Assembly (NCBI GenBank): GCA_018242485.1
Contig: JAFEBV010000020.1
Coordinates: forward strand, 1-64,000
Source: Pseudomonadota bacterium
GTDB lineage: Bacteria; Pseudomonadota; Gammaproteobacteria; Xanthomonadales; Xanthomonadaceae
Length of the DNA: 64,000 nucleotides
Direction: 5' to 3'
Position numbers and translations under genes: made by a program. Below the pieces are notes generated by a model. That model worked only from the letters and a program-made list of their open reading frames with translations, searched no databases and was not told where the DNA came from. Below, piece after piece: positions 10,151-18,882 of this stretch; the first letter of the stretch is position 1, and the number at the start of each line of letters is the position of its first letter.

Positions 10151-10990
10151 ATGGTGCCGCGCTACGCCCTGTTCGGCCACCCGGTCGCGCATTCGTTCTC
10201 GCCGCGCATCCACGGCGCATTCGCACGGCAGTGCGGCGTGGCGATGGACTACGCGCTCATCGACGCGCCAGCCGAAGGTTTCGCGGCAGCGCTGGCAGAC
10301 TTCGCGCACGCAGGTGGTGCCGGCGGCAATGTGACCCTGCCACACAAGGTATCTGCGCTAGCACTGTGCGATGACGCCAGCCCGCGCGCCCGCCGCGCGG
10401 GTGCGGTCAACACCCTCGTGCGCCGTGGTGATGGCTGGTATGGCGACAACACCGATGGCGTTGGGCTGGTGCGCGACCTCGCCACGCGCCATCGGCACGA
10501 TCTGCGCGGTCGCCGCACCCTGCTGCTCGGCGCCGGCGGTGCCGCTACCGGTATCACACCGGCAATGCTGGATGCGGGCATCAGCGAATTGGTCATCGTC
10601 AATCGCAGCCCCGAACGCGCCAACGCACTCGCCGACACGCTGGGCGAACCCGGTCGCGTGCACGCGCGCGACTGGAGTGATCTGGATGCGCTCGACTCTT
10701 TCGATCTGATCGTCAACGCCACTTCGGCCGCGCGCACGCACGCATCCTTGCACCTGCCGCCATCGCTGGTTGGGCGCAACACGCTGGCAGTCGATCTGGG
10801 TTATGGCGAAGCGGCGCACGACTTCCTCGCCTGGGCGCGCAGCGCGCACTGCCAAGACGCACTCGACGGGCTGGGCACGCTGGTCGAACAAGCCGCCGAA
10901 GCCTTTGCGCTGTGGCACGGCACACGCCCGCAGACCGATCCGGTGTACGAACTGCTGCGTCACGAACTGCTCGTATCGGGGACGGATTGA
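10151..10990 (+). CDS. aroE: Shikimate dehydrogenase (NADP+)
   Basis: This 279-residue enzyme reduces 3-dehydroshikimate to shikimate in aromatic amino acid synthesis. The substrate-binding residues are in HSFSPRIH and NVTLPHK (catalytic Lys), the catalytic Asp is in NTDGVGL, and the dinucleotide-binding loop is GAGGAATG. It follows hemB after three bases. Length and motifs are all normal for AroE. Confidence 0.96.
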   Translation: MVPRYALFGHPVAHSFSPRIHGAFARQCGVAMDYALIDAPAEGFAAALADFAHAGGAGGNVTLPHKVSALALCDDASPRARRAGAVNTLVRRGDGWYGDNTDGVGLVRDLATRHRHDLRGRRTLLLGAGGAATGITPAMLDAGISELVIVNRSPERANALADTLGEPGRVHARDWSDLDALDSFDLIVNATSAARTHASLHLPPSLVGRNTLAVDLGYGEAAHDFLAWARSAHCQDALDGLGTLVEQAAEAFALWHGTRPQTDPVYELLRHELLVSGTD

Positions 10991-11199
10991 GGCGGGTTGG
11001 CGGGCATTGGCTGCGGCAAGGTTGAAAGTAGGAGTTCACCCTCGGGGTCACGGACGCTTGCAGGGTGGCCTATCGAGGCCATGCGGGACTCAATCCATTC
11101 GAGCCGATGACGCCGGAATTTAGACGTCGCTGTTGGGTTGCCGGCCAACGGAATTCGGCCTTTAGATGTCACTGCACGGCCGACATCCAGGTCGCCCCA

Positions 11200-12105
11200 T
11201 CACACGCCCTTGGGCACCTGCAAGTAGCGCGGCGGCGCGCGGTCGAGGAAGCCCAGCGCGTGACAATGGTTCATCACATGCACGCCGCGCGCTTGCTGGT
11301 CGGCGGCGATGGACTGCTGGAAGGGCTTCATCAGCGTCCAGTGCAGCTTGGGCCGGTAGTGGTGCTCGGCGTGGTAGCCGTTGTTGAGCCACAGCCAGTT
11401 GTAGAGCTTGTTGTGGGTGCTCACGCCCCACGCCATCGGCGTGTCCGGGTCGCCCTTGAAGTGCTCGTAATAGCCGTTGAGCGAGGACAGCGAGTGGCCG
11501 AGGTAATAGAACGGCACCAGCGCGAGGAAGGCTTTCCAGTCGAAGATCGCGCAGGCCAGATAGACGATCACCACCAGCACGATCTCGATGCGAATCCAGC
11601 GTGCGCGCGCGGGGAACTTCTCCTTCACCCGCCGATAGACATCGCCGATGTCGTCGCGGAAATAGCTGTAGAACGTGTACGTCCACGGGCTTTCCGGCGC
11701 GCCGTCCTTGCCGTGGCGGTAGATCGACAGCGGGTCGATGGTGGTGCCGTCCTTGACCCGATCCATGTTTCCGACGTGATGACGCAAGTGGACGTGGTGA
11801 TAGAACTCCTGCGAAAAGCCGTCGGTGAGCGACAACACGAGGCTGTACGCGCGGTTGAGCCAGTGCCAGCGGAAGAACGGGTTGTGGATCAGGTTGTGGC
11901 TGGAGCCGTTGATGCTCCACGAGATGCTGATCGAATACACCAACGCCAGCGGAATCCACAGCGCCCACGGGATGCGATGGAAGGCGAAGAACAAGGTCGC
12001 GACGAACGCGAGGTGGCCGAGCACCATCAGCGCGGGCACCACGTCCCAGCGCGAGTAGGCGAAGAAGCTGTGCGCCGGCATCGGCGGCAGGGTGGGGATG
12101 CTCAT
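11200..12105 (-). CDS. Membrane fatty acid desaturase-family protein
   Basis: This 301-residue membrane protein has the three diiron histidine boxes of the desaturase/hydroxylase superfamily: HNLIH (residues 70-74), HHVHLRHH (103-110) and HAEHH near residue 245. Four hydrophobic segments are visible. It would desaturate or hydroxylate an acyl chain at the inner membrane. It is the last gene of a minus-strand array with a ketosynthase and a dedicated ACP, so its substrate may be an ACP-borne or lipid-linked acyl chain rather than bulk phospholipid. A 92-base gap separates it from the ketosynthase gene, so it may also have its own promoter. Confidence 0.87.
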   Translation of the reverse strand: MSIPTLPPMPAHSFFAYSRWDVVPALMVLGHLAFVATLFFAFHRIPWALWIPLALVYSISISWSINGSSHNLIHNPFFRWHWLNRAYSLVLSLTDGFSQEFYHHVHLRHHVGNMDRVKDGTTIDPLSIYRHGKDGAPESPWTYTFYSYFRDDIGDVYRRVKEKFPARARWIRIEIVLVVIVYLACAIFDWKAFLALVPFYYLGHSLSSLNGYYEHFKGDPDTPMAWGVSTHNKLYNWLWLNNGYHAEHHYRPKLHWTLMKPFQQSIAADQQARGVHVMNHCHALGFLDRAPPRYLQVPKGV

Positions 12106-12197
12106 GACATCGAATATCGTGGCAGGGCGTTGATTTTACAGCGTGTAGCGTTAAGGCTGCGGTATCCCGCGCGGGGGCTGCGCGGTGGCGAATGGAT

Positions 12198-13409
12198 TCA
12201 GGCGCGGCGCAGCGCGAGCACGGCGTTCAAGCCGCCGAAAGCGAAGGAATTGGAAAGCGCCGCGCGCAGGGATTTTTCGCGCGGGGTGTTGGGAACGTAA
12301 TCCAGGTCGCAGGCCGGATCGGGGTCGATGAAGTTCGCGGTCGGCGGGATCACCCCCTCGCGCAGCGCACCGATCGCGGCGACCAGTTCGATCGCCCCGG
12401 CTGCACCGAGGGCGTGGCCGTGCATGGATTTGGTGGACGACACCGCGAGCGCATCGGCGTGCGCGCCGAACACCTGGCGGATGGCGCGGCTTTCGGTGGG
12501 ATCGTTGGCCGGCGTGCCGGTGCCGTGGGCGTTGATGTAATCGATGTCCGACGGTGCCATGCGCGCATCGGTCAGCGCGCCGGACAGCGCACGCGCCGCG
12601 CCGTCGGCCGAAGGCAGGACGATGTCGGCGGCATCGGCGGACATGCCGGCGCCGGCGAACTCGGCGAGGATGGTCGCCCCGCGCGCTTTCGCGTGTTCCC
12701 ATTCCTCCAGCACGAAGATCCCCGCACCCTCGCCCAGCACCATGCCGCGGCGTTGTTTGCAGAACGGCCGGCAGGTGTCGTCGGCGGTCACGCGCACCGC
12801 TTCCCACGCCTTCACGCAGGTCACGGTGATGCAGGCTTCGCTGCCGCCGGTCACGGCGAAATCCACCCGCCCGCTGCGCACCATGTCGAAGGCCTGCGCC
12901 AGCGCGTGATTGGCCGAGGCGCAGGCGCTGACCACCGCATACGACGGCCCGGTGATGCCGAATTCCATCGTCACTTGGCAGGCCGGCGCATTGGCCATCA
13001 GCCGCACGATGGTCAGCGGGTGCACGTTGGCCTTTTGTTCGGCGTAAAACCGCTTGGCGGTCTGGTCGTGGGTGTTCTCGCCGCCGATGCCGGTACCGAT
13101 CAGGCAGGCGGTGCGCTCGCCACGGCCGTCACTGCGAAAATCCAGACCCGACTGCGCGATCGCCTCGCGTGCGGCGACCAGCGCGAACTGCGACACGCGG
13201 TCGAGAAAAGTCAGACGTTTGGAATCGAAGTGCGCGAGCGGATCGAAACTGCGCACTTCGCCGGCGATCTTCACCTGCAACAAGTCGGTGGGGATGTTGG
13301 CGATCGGGCCGATACCCACGCGACCCTCGCGCAGCGCCTGCCAGCTCGTCGCCGCATCGTGGCCGAGCGTGTTGATCGTACCCATGCCGGTGATGGCGAC
13401 GCGGCGCAT
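12198..13409 (-). CDS. Beta-ketoacyl-ACP synthase (FabF/NodE-like)
   Basis: The 403-residue condensing enzyme has the complete Cys-His-His set: active-site cysteine in VVSACASANHA (near residue 168), histidines in NAHGTGTPAND and TKSMHGHALGAAG. It therefore should be active in decarboxylative chain elongation. Adjacency to a dedicated ACP (18 bases upstream) and a desaturase, away from the fab genes, points to a specialised acyl product rather than primary fatty acid synthesis. It begins MRRVAITGMGTINTLG, normal for the family. Confidence 0.9.
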   Translation of the reverse strand: MRRVAITGMGTINTLGHDAATSWQALREGRVGIGPIANIPTDLLQVKIAGEVRSFDPLAHFDSKRLTFLDRVSQFALVAAREAIAQSGLDFRSDGRGERTACLIGTGIGGENTHDQTAKRFYAEQKANVHPLTIVRLMANAPACQVTMEFGITGPSYAVVSACASANHALAQAFDMVRSGRVDFAVTGGSEACITVTCVKAWEAVRVTADDTCRPFCKQRRGMVLGEGAGIFVLEEWEHAKARGATILAEFAGAGMSADAADIVLPSADGAARALSGALTDARMAPSDIDYINAHGTGTPANDPTESRAIRQVFGAHADALAVSSTKSMHGHALGAAGAIELVAAIGALREGVIPPTANFIDPDPACDLDYVPNTPREKSLRAALSNSFAFGGLNAVLALRRA

Positions 13410-13427
13410 GCGCAGACTCCCTCGCCG

Positions 13428-13694
13428 TCAGGCCGCGCCCGGCGGTGCGGCGTTCTTCTCGGCAACCAGTCGATCCACCGCCGCGACCAGCCCGCTGACG
13501 CTGTCGGTGTCGATGGATGGATCCTTGTCCGGCAGGGTGATGCCGAAGCGATCCTCGATCTCGAAGATGATCTGCACGATGTCCAGCGAATCGATCTCCA
13601 GATCCTTGAGGGTCGATTGCAGGGTGATCTTCTCCAGCGGGGTGTGCGCTTCCTTGGCGATGATCGCGAAGATGGCTTGTGCGGTGTCTTCCAT
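13428..13694 (-). CDS. Acyl carrier protein
   Basis: An 88-residue acidic protein with the phosphopantetheine attachment motif EIDSLDIVQI (serine near residue 36) in the usual place before helix II. It differs from the AcpP of fatty acid synthesis and sits directly upstream of a ketosynthase gene, so it is probably the dedicated carrier of this cluster. The C-terminal AAPPGAA tail is not part of the fold. It follows the small DMT gene by three bases. Confidence 0.92.
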   Translation of the reverse strand: MEDTAQAIFAIIAKEAHTPLEKITLQSTLKDLEIDSLDIVQIIFEIEDRFGITLPDKDPSIDTDSVSGLVAAVDRLVAEKNAAPPGAA

Positions 13695-13697
13695 GGG

Positions 13698-14129
13698 CTA
13701 CTCCGTGGGGTTCGTGCGGGCGGGCGTTGTGGACGTGGCCTCCACGGCCCGCCCGAGTAGCAGGATACCCGCAACGATGATCGTAGCGCCGATCCACTGA
13801 ACGGTGGCGATCGATTCGCCCAGCACCAGCAGCGAAGCGACCATCACCGCCACGAACACGATGGCGCTGGCGGGATAGGCGCGCGAAAGCCGCATGTGGC
13901 GCAGGATCAGCATCCACGCCAGAAAGCCGGCGCAGTAGCCGCCGACCGCGACCCACAACCACGGCGCACTCGCCGCGCGCGCGAAGGCAGCGCCGCTGAA
14001 ATCGAAGTCGCCGGTGGCGTGGCCGGCGAACTTGAACGCCAGTTGCGTCACCACCTCGATGCCGACCAGCACCACCCAAGCGGCCACCAGCGCGCTGCGC
14101 GAGATGGAGGCGACCGGCAGGCTCTTCAC
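13698..14129 (-). CDS. Small DMT/EamA-like four-helix membrane protein
   Basis: This protein of 143 residues has four membrane helices, about the size of SMR or ArnE/ArnF half-transporters rather than the ten-helix EamA exporters. The conserved YPASAIVFVAVMVASLLVLGE near the third helix is DMT-like. The GTG start at 14129 overlaps the stop of the FemAB-like gene (GTGA), implying translational coupling. A second small DMT gene lies in the same array (16142-16516); the two may form a heterodimer that moves a lipid-linked product across the inner membrane. Confidence 0.8.
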   Translation of the reverse strand: MKSLPVASISRSALVAAWVVLVGIEVVTQLAFKFAGHATGDFDFSGAAFARAASAPWLWVAVGGYCAGFLAWMLILRHMRLSRAYPASAIVFVAVMVASLLVLGESIATVQWIGATIIVAGILLLGRAVEATSTTPARTNPTE

Positions 14130-15247
14130 GCCGCGCAATCCCGGCGCAGCGCCGGCTCGCGCAAGCCCAGCGCGCGTTCGGCGATCGCCATGGTGCGATC
14201 CACGATGCGGTTGCGATGCCGGTACCACAGGCTGTTGGCTTGCAAGGCGCAGCCCATGCGGCGCTTTTCCTCGGCCAGACCCTGCCCGCTTTGATACACC
14301 GGAAGGCCGCGCTCGATGGCGTAACGGATGTTTTCCAGCCAGCTCACGTAATACAGGTTCAGCTCGCGTGCGCGGGCGTAGTCCATGCCGATGTACTTGT
14401 CGATCAGGCGCGAGCCTTCTTCGAGCACGAGGTTGAAGGCCACCAGCCGCTCGCCTTCCCAATAGCACACGCAGGACGCGCGCCCGGACATGCCCGCCAG
14501 CACGTTTTCGAACCACTCGGCCGGAATTTCCTCCAGACGCATGTCGGCACGCGCCAGAGTCTGCCGATACAGGCCGACGACCTGCTCGCGGATGCCGTCC
14601 AGATGCGAACGCCGCTCGATGCGCAACTGCTCGCGGACGCGCCATTTGCGGCGCAGGTCGCGGCGGGTGGCGCGGCTGAGGCTGGCGAAGTAGCCGTCGA
14701 GGTCGGCGAAGGGCAGCTCCAGTGCCGCCGTGGCCAAGCCCGACTGCCGACGTAGGCCGCGCGCGAGCAGGGTGCCGTGCAGCGCCGCCGTGGCGTCGTG
14801 GTCGGGCAGATCCTTGACCGCGAACAGGCGCACCCGCCGCCGCGCGGCTTCGGCCTCGCAGGCGTCGAGGATCGTTCCGAACAGGCGCGCCTTGTCGTGC
14901 GCACCGCAATCCGGCGCGAAACCGACGTGGCACACCTCGCCCACCGGCGAGCCCAGCGCCAGCATGCGTGGCCGCAACAGGCCAGGAGCCGCGCGCGCCA
15001 GCCCGCCCACGACGGTGCGCAGCGAGCCTTTCAGGGTGGTGTCCAGCGGATACGGGGTGATGAAGGCCGGAGCCGCGGCGCGCAATTGTCCCTGCTCGCG
15101 CACGCCGATGTAGCGCCACTGGAAACCGGGCATGCGCGCACGCTCGGTGGCGCGGTAATACGACCAGTCCTCGGCCTCGCCGGGGAACAGGCGGTTCCAT
15201 TCGGCTGCGCCGAACGCCTCCACCGAAGGTGCGAGCACGATCTGCAT
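14126..15247 (-). CDS. FemAB-like GNAT acyltransferase
   Basis: The 373-residue protein resembles the GNAT-fold family annotated as peptidogalycan biosynthesis/recognition proteins. Indicative segments are SRATRRDLRRKWR near residue 205, a GNAT core with VAFNLVLEEGSRLIDKYIGMD, and YQSGQGLAEEKRRMG near the C-terminus. Members are thought to transfer an acyl or aminoacyl group; the acceptor here is unknown. It lies 11 bases downstream of the hydrolase gene and overlaps the small DMT gene downstream. The ATG at 15247 (MQIVLAPSVEAFG) matches the start of the conserved region. Confidence 0.8.
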   Translation of the reverse strand: MQIVLAPSVEAFGAAEWNRLFPGEAEDWSYYRATERARMPGFQWRYIGVREQGQLRAAAPAFITPYPLDTTLKGSLRTVVGGLARAAPGLLRPRMLALGSPVGEVCHVGFAPDCGAHDKARLFGTILDACEAEAARRRVRLFAVKDLPDHDATAALHGTLLARGLRRQSGLATAALELPFADLDGYFASLSRATRRDLRRKWRVREQLRIERRSHLDGIREQVVGLYRQTLARADMRLEEIPAEWFENVLAGMSGRASCVCYWEGERLVAFNLVLEEGSRLIDKYIGMDYARARELNLYYVSWLENIRYAIERGLPVYQSGQGLAEEKRRMGCALQANSLWYRHRNRIVDRTMAIAERALGLREPALRRDCAA

Positions 15248-15258
15248 GGCGGGAACTA

Positions 15259-16107
15259 TCAGGCCGGAATCACCGCCACGCGCTCGCCCGATACCCGGGC
15301 GGCCGTGCAGCGGGAGAAGAAATCGGCGGAGCGGGCGATCACCTCGCGATGTTCCTGATCGACCGTGACCATGTGGTAGCTGTCGTGCAGCAGCAGGGTT
15401 TCGACTTGCGCGTCCACCTTCTCGCGGACGATGTGCGCATTGCGCACGCTGGCGATGTCGTCGTTGGCGGCGTGCACGACCAGGCACGGCGCGTTCACCC
15501 GGTCGAGCCGGCGACGCACCCGTGCCGACAGCCGGTAGAACTCGGCCAGCGCCGGCCACGGGTTGCCGGGCAGGCCGCCGGCCGCGCTGTCGCCGGCGAG
15601 CATGCTGCCGGCGATGCGCTGGCGCACGCGCTCGGACTTGATGCCGTAGGGCGGTTTTTCCATGAACTTCTTGTTGCGACCGATGCCCAGCCGCACTGCC
15701 AGTGGCAGCAGGAAGGACAGCTTGGCGATCGGCGGGATCGTCCAGCCGTCGTAGGCGAAGGTGGTGCCGTACAAGGCCAGCCCGGCGACCTGACGCGGGC
15801 GGTCGGCGGCGAGTTTCAGCGCCAGCACCGCGCCCATCGACAACCCGCCGACGTACATCCGATCCACCTGCGAAGACAGGCGATCGGCGGCTTCGGTCAC
15901 CGAGCGGTACCAGTCGCGCCAGCCCGTGGACAGCAGATCTTTCTCGCTGCCGCAGTGCCCGGCCAGTTGCGCGCCCATCACGGTGTAACCGGTGCGGTTC
16001 AAGCCCTTGCCGACGAAGCGCATCTCCGCCGGAGTGCCGGTCAGGCCGTGGATCAGCAAGACCCCATCGCGGCCGCCGGGCAGGAAAAATTCGTTGGAAT
16101 TGGCCAT
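15259..16107 (-). CDS. Alpha/beta-hydrolase (carboxylesterase/monoacylglycerol lipase-like)
   Basis: A 282-residue protein with the nucleophile elbow GLSMGA, the acid in HAANDDIAS and the catalytic histidine in DSYHMVTVDQEH. HGLTGTPAEMRF forms the oxyanion region, as in Est30-type carboxylesterases. No signal peptide is visible. Inside this array it could act as an acyl-ACP thioesterase or trim the lipid product. The start at 16107 (MANSNEFFLPGG) is chosen because the frame upstream overlaps the preceding gene region. Confidence 0.87.
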   Translation of the reverse strand: MANSNEFFLPGGRDGVLLIHGLTGTPAEMRFVGKGLNRTGYTVMGAQLAGHCGSEKDLLSTGWRDWYRSVTEAADRLSSQVDRMYVGGLSMGAVLALKLAADRPRQVAGLALYGTTFAYDGWTIPPIAKLSFLLPLAVRLGIGRNKKFMEKPPYGIKSERVRQRIAGSMLAGDSAAGGLPGNPWPALAEFYRLSARVRRRLDRVNAPCLVVHAANDDIASVRNAHIVREKVDAQVETLLLHDSYHMVTVDQEHREVIARSADFFSRCTAARVSGERVAVIPA

Positions 16108-16141
16108 GGTCAAGAGGATAGTGTCGTTTGCCGGGGCAAAA

Positions 16142-16516
16142 TTAACGTAAGTATAACGGTTGCCAGCAGACCATCGCCACCCCCACCGTGATGGTGGCGG
16201 TAGCCCCCCACTCCCTCCAGCCGACCGCTTCGTGCAGGAACCAGCGGCAGGCCAGCACCACGCCGCCGTAGGACAGCGCGGCAAACGCCATCGCCACGCT
16301 CAGCGGGGCTACGGTGAGGGCGGCGAACCACAGCACGAACTCGACCGCGTACGCTCCCACGCCCACGCCGATCCACGGCGAACCGGCCAGATCGCGAAAA
16401 AACCCGCGCGCGCCTTCCTCGTCATGTTCCGAGCCGTGCGACAGGCCGAGCTTGAAGGCGATCTGCCCGAACACCTCGCAGATCACCGAGCCCAGCAGCA
16501 GGAGGAAGGTCAGCAT
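16142..16516 (-). CDS. Small DMT/SMR-like four-helix membrane protein
   Basis: This 124-residue protein has four hydrophobic helices starting MLTFLLLLGSVICEVFGQIA, which carries a membrane glutamate as in EmrE-type transporters, and APLSVAMAFAALSYGG in the third helix. Its start overlaps the upstream arginase-like gene by seven bases. It resembles ArnE/ArnF-size subunits. With the second small DMT gene (13698-14129) it may form a two-subunit exporter or flippase; this is inference. Confidence 0.8.
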   Translation of the reverse strand: MLTFLLLLGSVICEVFGQIAFKLGLSHGSEHDEEGARGFFRDLAGSPWIGVGVGAYAVEFVLWFAALTVAPLSVAMAFAALSYGGVVLACRWFLHEAVGWREWGATATITVGVAMVCWQPLYLR

Positions 16517-17514
16517 CGGCCCGCCCCCGGGTTGAGCGCGGCCAGCAGAGCGGCATCGACCTGGGCGTTGCGCGCCAGCGCCAGCGCATCCGGCGGCGGC
16601 CGCCGCGGCTGGTCGCGGGCGATCTCCCAACGCTTGATCGGGTTGTTGAAGCGTGGTGGGGCGTAATCGCCGCAGATGTCGGCACCGGCGAGCGGGTGCC
16701 GCTCGACGATCGCACCGATCAGGTCGAGTACGGCCTGCACCGGCATCTGGCCCTGATCCCAATTGCTGACGACCACGTCCTCCGGGAACACGTCCTTGTC
16801 GATGGTGATCCACACCGCTTCGGTGGCGATCTGCGCGAGGATCAGCCGCAACAGCTCTTCGCGCGAAAGCGCGGCAAGATTGTTCCAGTGCAGGCGGCCA
16901 TCGGCATAGCGCCACGACGGCCCGTCGGGCACCCGTCGCAGCACCCGCGAGGGCGCGTGCGACCACGGGAACAGCCGCAGCCGGCCCGACTCCAGCGCGG
17001 GCAGGTTGCCGCCCTTCAGTCCCGGCCACGACAGATCGTCGCTGCATGGCCCAATGGTGACGATGCGCTCCACGCGCGGATTGCGCAGCGCCTGGTTCAC
17101 CCACGATCCGCAATGCCAGCGCGGTGCCAGCCGCACCCAGTCGGGGTGGTTGTCGAAGTGGATCAGGGTCAGCGGTTCGCGGGCGCGTTCCAGCAGCAGC
17201 GGGGTGAGATGGTGGAAATCGCCCGAGCCGACCAGTGTGACCACCGGATCGGGGCGCTGCGGCTGCGCGAGCAGGCGTTCGCGGGCGCGGGCGATGGCGC
17301 GCGCACCGCTCCACAGGCGCAGCGCCGGCGCGAGATCGTGCAGGTCGAGGGTGGTCGTCGAGAGCCAGCGCGAGGCGTCGAGCCCGCGCACCGACTCGGG
17401 CGCGCCCAGATCGAGCATCTCCAGATGCATCGGCCGCCAGCCGGCATTGGCTGCCACCCGCGGCAAGCGGGTGTCTTTGGGCATCAACGGCGTTGGCTGG
17501 GCATGGTTGGGCAT
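16510..17514 (-). CDS. UPF0489/arginase-fold protein
   Basis: The protein has the metal-binding pattern of the ureohydrolase superfamily: GSGDFHHLTP (near residue 95), IHFDNHPDW (near 120) and ITIDKDVF (near 235), fitting a binuclear metal site. Family function is not established; a role as amidino- or amide-hydrolase is possible. It is the first gene after the sensor kinase, whose stop lies 66 bases upstream of this ATG. The start is uncertain: the frame is open to a TTG at 17565, and an ATG at 17484 is also possible; conservation begins after residue 25. Confidence 0.78.
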   Translation of the reverse strand: MPNHAQPTPLMPKDTRLPRVAANAGWRPMHLEMLDLGAPESVRGLDASRWLSTTTLDLHDLAPALRLWSGARAIARARERLLAQPQRPDPVVTLVGSGDFHHLTPLLLERAREPLTLIHFDNHPDWVRLAPRWHCGSWVNQALRNPRVERIVTIGPCSDDLSWPGLKGGNLPALESGRLRLFPWSHAPSRVLRRVPDGPSWRYADGRLHWNNLAALSREELLRLILAQIATEAVWITIDKDVFPEDVVVSNWDQGQMPVQAVLDLIGAIVERHPLAGADICGDYAPPRFNNPIKRWEIARDQPRRPPPDALALARNAQVDAALLAALNPGAGRC

Positions 17515-17580
17515 GGCGTGGTGGAGCAATGCTGCCTTGCGAGCCGTTAAGCGGGACTCCGGCAAACGTTACGCGATCAT

Positions 17581-18882
17581 TCAGGTTGCTGCGCGTTCAG
17601 CGATTCCCGGCGGCAGCAGCCGCAGCGGCAGCCAAGCGTGTTGCAGCGTTCCGAATTCGAGACGCCAACCGTGGCGTTCGCACAACCGGCGCAACATGCC
17701 CAGACCTTCGATCTCGTCCGAACGCGTCGGCTTTGACGGACTCTCGACCGCATCGACTGACGAAGGTTCCGCCGGCGCCGGCGCATCGGCCGCCGCCACG
17801 ACCACCCCGCTGGCGTCGGCATCCAGCCGCAAATCCTGCCCGAAGCTGCCGCTCGCCAGTGCGCGGAACAGCAGCCGCAGCATCACCCGCAGCAATTTCG
17901 GCGGCGCTGCCAGGGTCAGCCCGGGCGGGCAGCGCACACCCAGTTGCACCTGCGCGGCTTCCAGATCGGCGCGGTATTCGCTCAAGGTCGCGGCCAGCAC
18001 GCCGGACAGCTCGACCGCACCCTCGCCCTGATCGCGGGCTTCGTCGGAGGTGGCGACGAGCAGCATTGCATCCAGCAACAGGGCGATCTCGCCGGCGCTG
18101 CGACGGATGCGCTCGATCCTGCGCCGCGCCGGTGCCTGCACGGTTTGCGCGTCGAGCAGATCCACCGCGCCCTGCAGGGTGGTCAATGGCGTGCGCAGTT
18201 CATGGCCGGCATCGGCAGAAAACAAAATCTCGCGCTCGATCGCCGCGTTCACGCGGCCCTGATAACGGATGAACGCCTTGGCCAGCGCACCGACCTCGTC
18301 GTGGCGGTGATCCTCGGCGATGCCGCGCAGCTCCGCGCCCGGGTCGGCACGGTCCACTTCGTGCGACAGGCGCAGCACCGGTGCCAGCATGCCGCCGGCG
18401 AGCATGCGCCCCAGCCACGCGCCGAGCACCGCGCCGAGCAGCACCATCGCGGTGAGCTCCTCGAAGAAACGGCGCTCGCGCTGCGGCGAATTGGGCAGGC
18501 TTGCGGCGATGGTGACCCGCCCGATCGGCGCTTCGCGAATGCCGACGAAGCGGTCGCTGTCGTCGTCGCTGTCGACCTCGTGCACGCCCGGCGGCAGCGC
18601 GCGCAGCGCCGGCGGCGAGGTCGGCGGTTGCCCGGGGCGGTCGATGTACACGCTCTTCCACGCCCCGCGCGCCAGCCACTTGTCGCCCGGATGCTGGCTG
18701 TGCAGTTCGATCTGCCCGTCCAGTTCGGCGTTCATCTCCTCGTTGACGAGGATCTTCTGGTACAGATCGGCGATGTGCTCGGAGACGAAAGCCAGGCACA
18801 GGCCGATGCCGCCGCCGAGCGCGGCGCAGTACACCATCACCCGCATGCGCAGGGAGGTTTTACGCGGCAGCAGGCGGAACAA
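17581..18882 (-). CDS. Sensor histidine kinase with degenerate ATP-binding domain
   Basis: The 433-residue protein has two membrane helices (about residues 13-35 and 144-166) around a periplasmic domain, a HAMP region and an intact phosphoacceptor box with H227 (AGHELRTPLTTL). The C-terminal part is unusual: no N-box asparagine and no DxGxG box are seen where expected, only an alanine/proline-rich stretch, then GLGMLRRLCERHGW resembling the G2 box. Kinase activity may be reduced or lost. It overlaps the response regulator gene by 23 bases and precedes the lipid cluster, probably in one operon. Confidence 0.88.
   Translation of the reverse strand: MFRLLPRKTSLRMRVMVYCAALGGGIGLCLAFVSEHIADLYQKILVNEEMNAELDGQIELHSQHPGDKWLARGAWKSVYIDRPGQPPTSPPALRALPPGVHEVDSDDDSDRFVGIREAPIGRVTIAASLPNSPQRERRFFEELTAMVLLGAVLGAWLGRMLAGGMLAPVLRLSHEVDRADPGAELRGIAEDHRHDEVGALAKAFIRYQGRVNAAIEREILFSADAGHELRTPLTTLQGAVDLLDAQTVQAPARRRIERIRRSAGEIALLLDAMLLVATSDEARDQGEGAVELSGVLAATLSEYRADLEAAQVQLGVRCPPGLTLAAPPKLLRVMLRLLFRALASGSFGQDLRLDADASGVVVAAADAPAPAEPSSVDAVESPSKPTRSDEIEGLGMLRRLCERHGWRLEFGTLQHAWLPLRLLPPGIAERAAT

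Noticed and set aside
10991..11199. Possible small gene between aroE and the desaturase
   Set aside because: Short frames have no ribosome binding site or recognisable sequence; treated as a spacer between convergent genes.
17515..17565. TTG start of the UPF0489 protein at 17565
   Set aside because: The extra residues are not conserved and no good ribosome binding site was seen, though it cannot be excluded.
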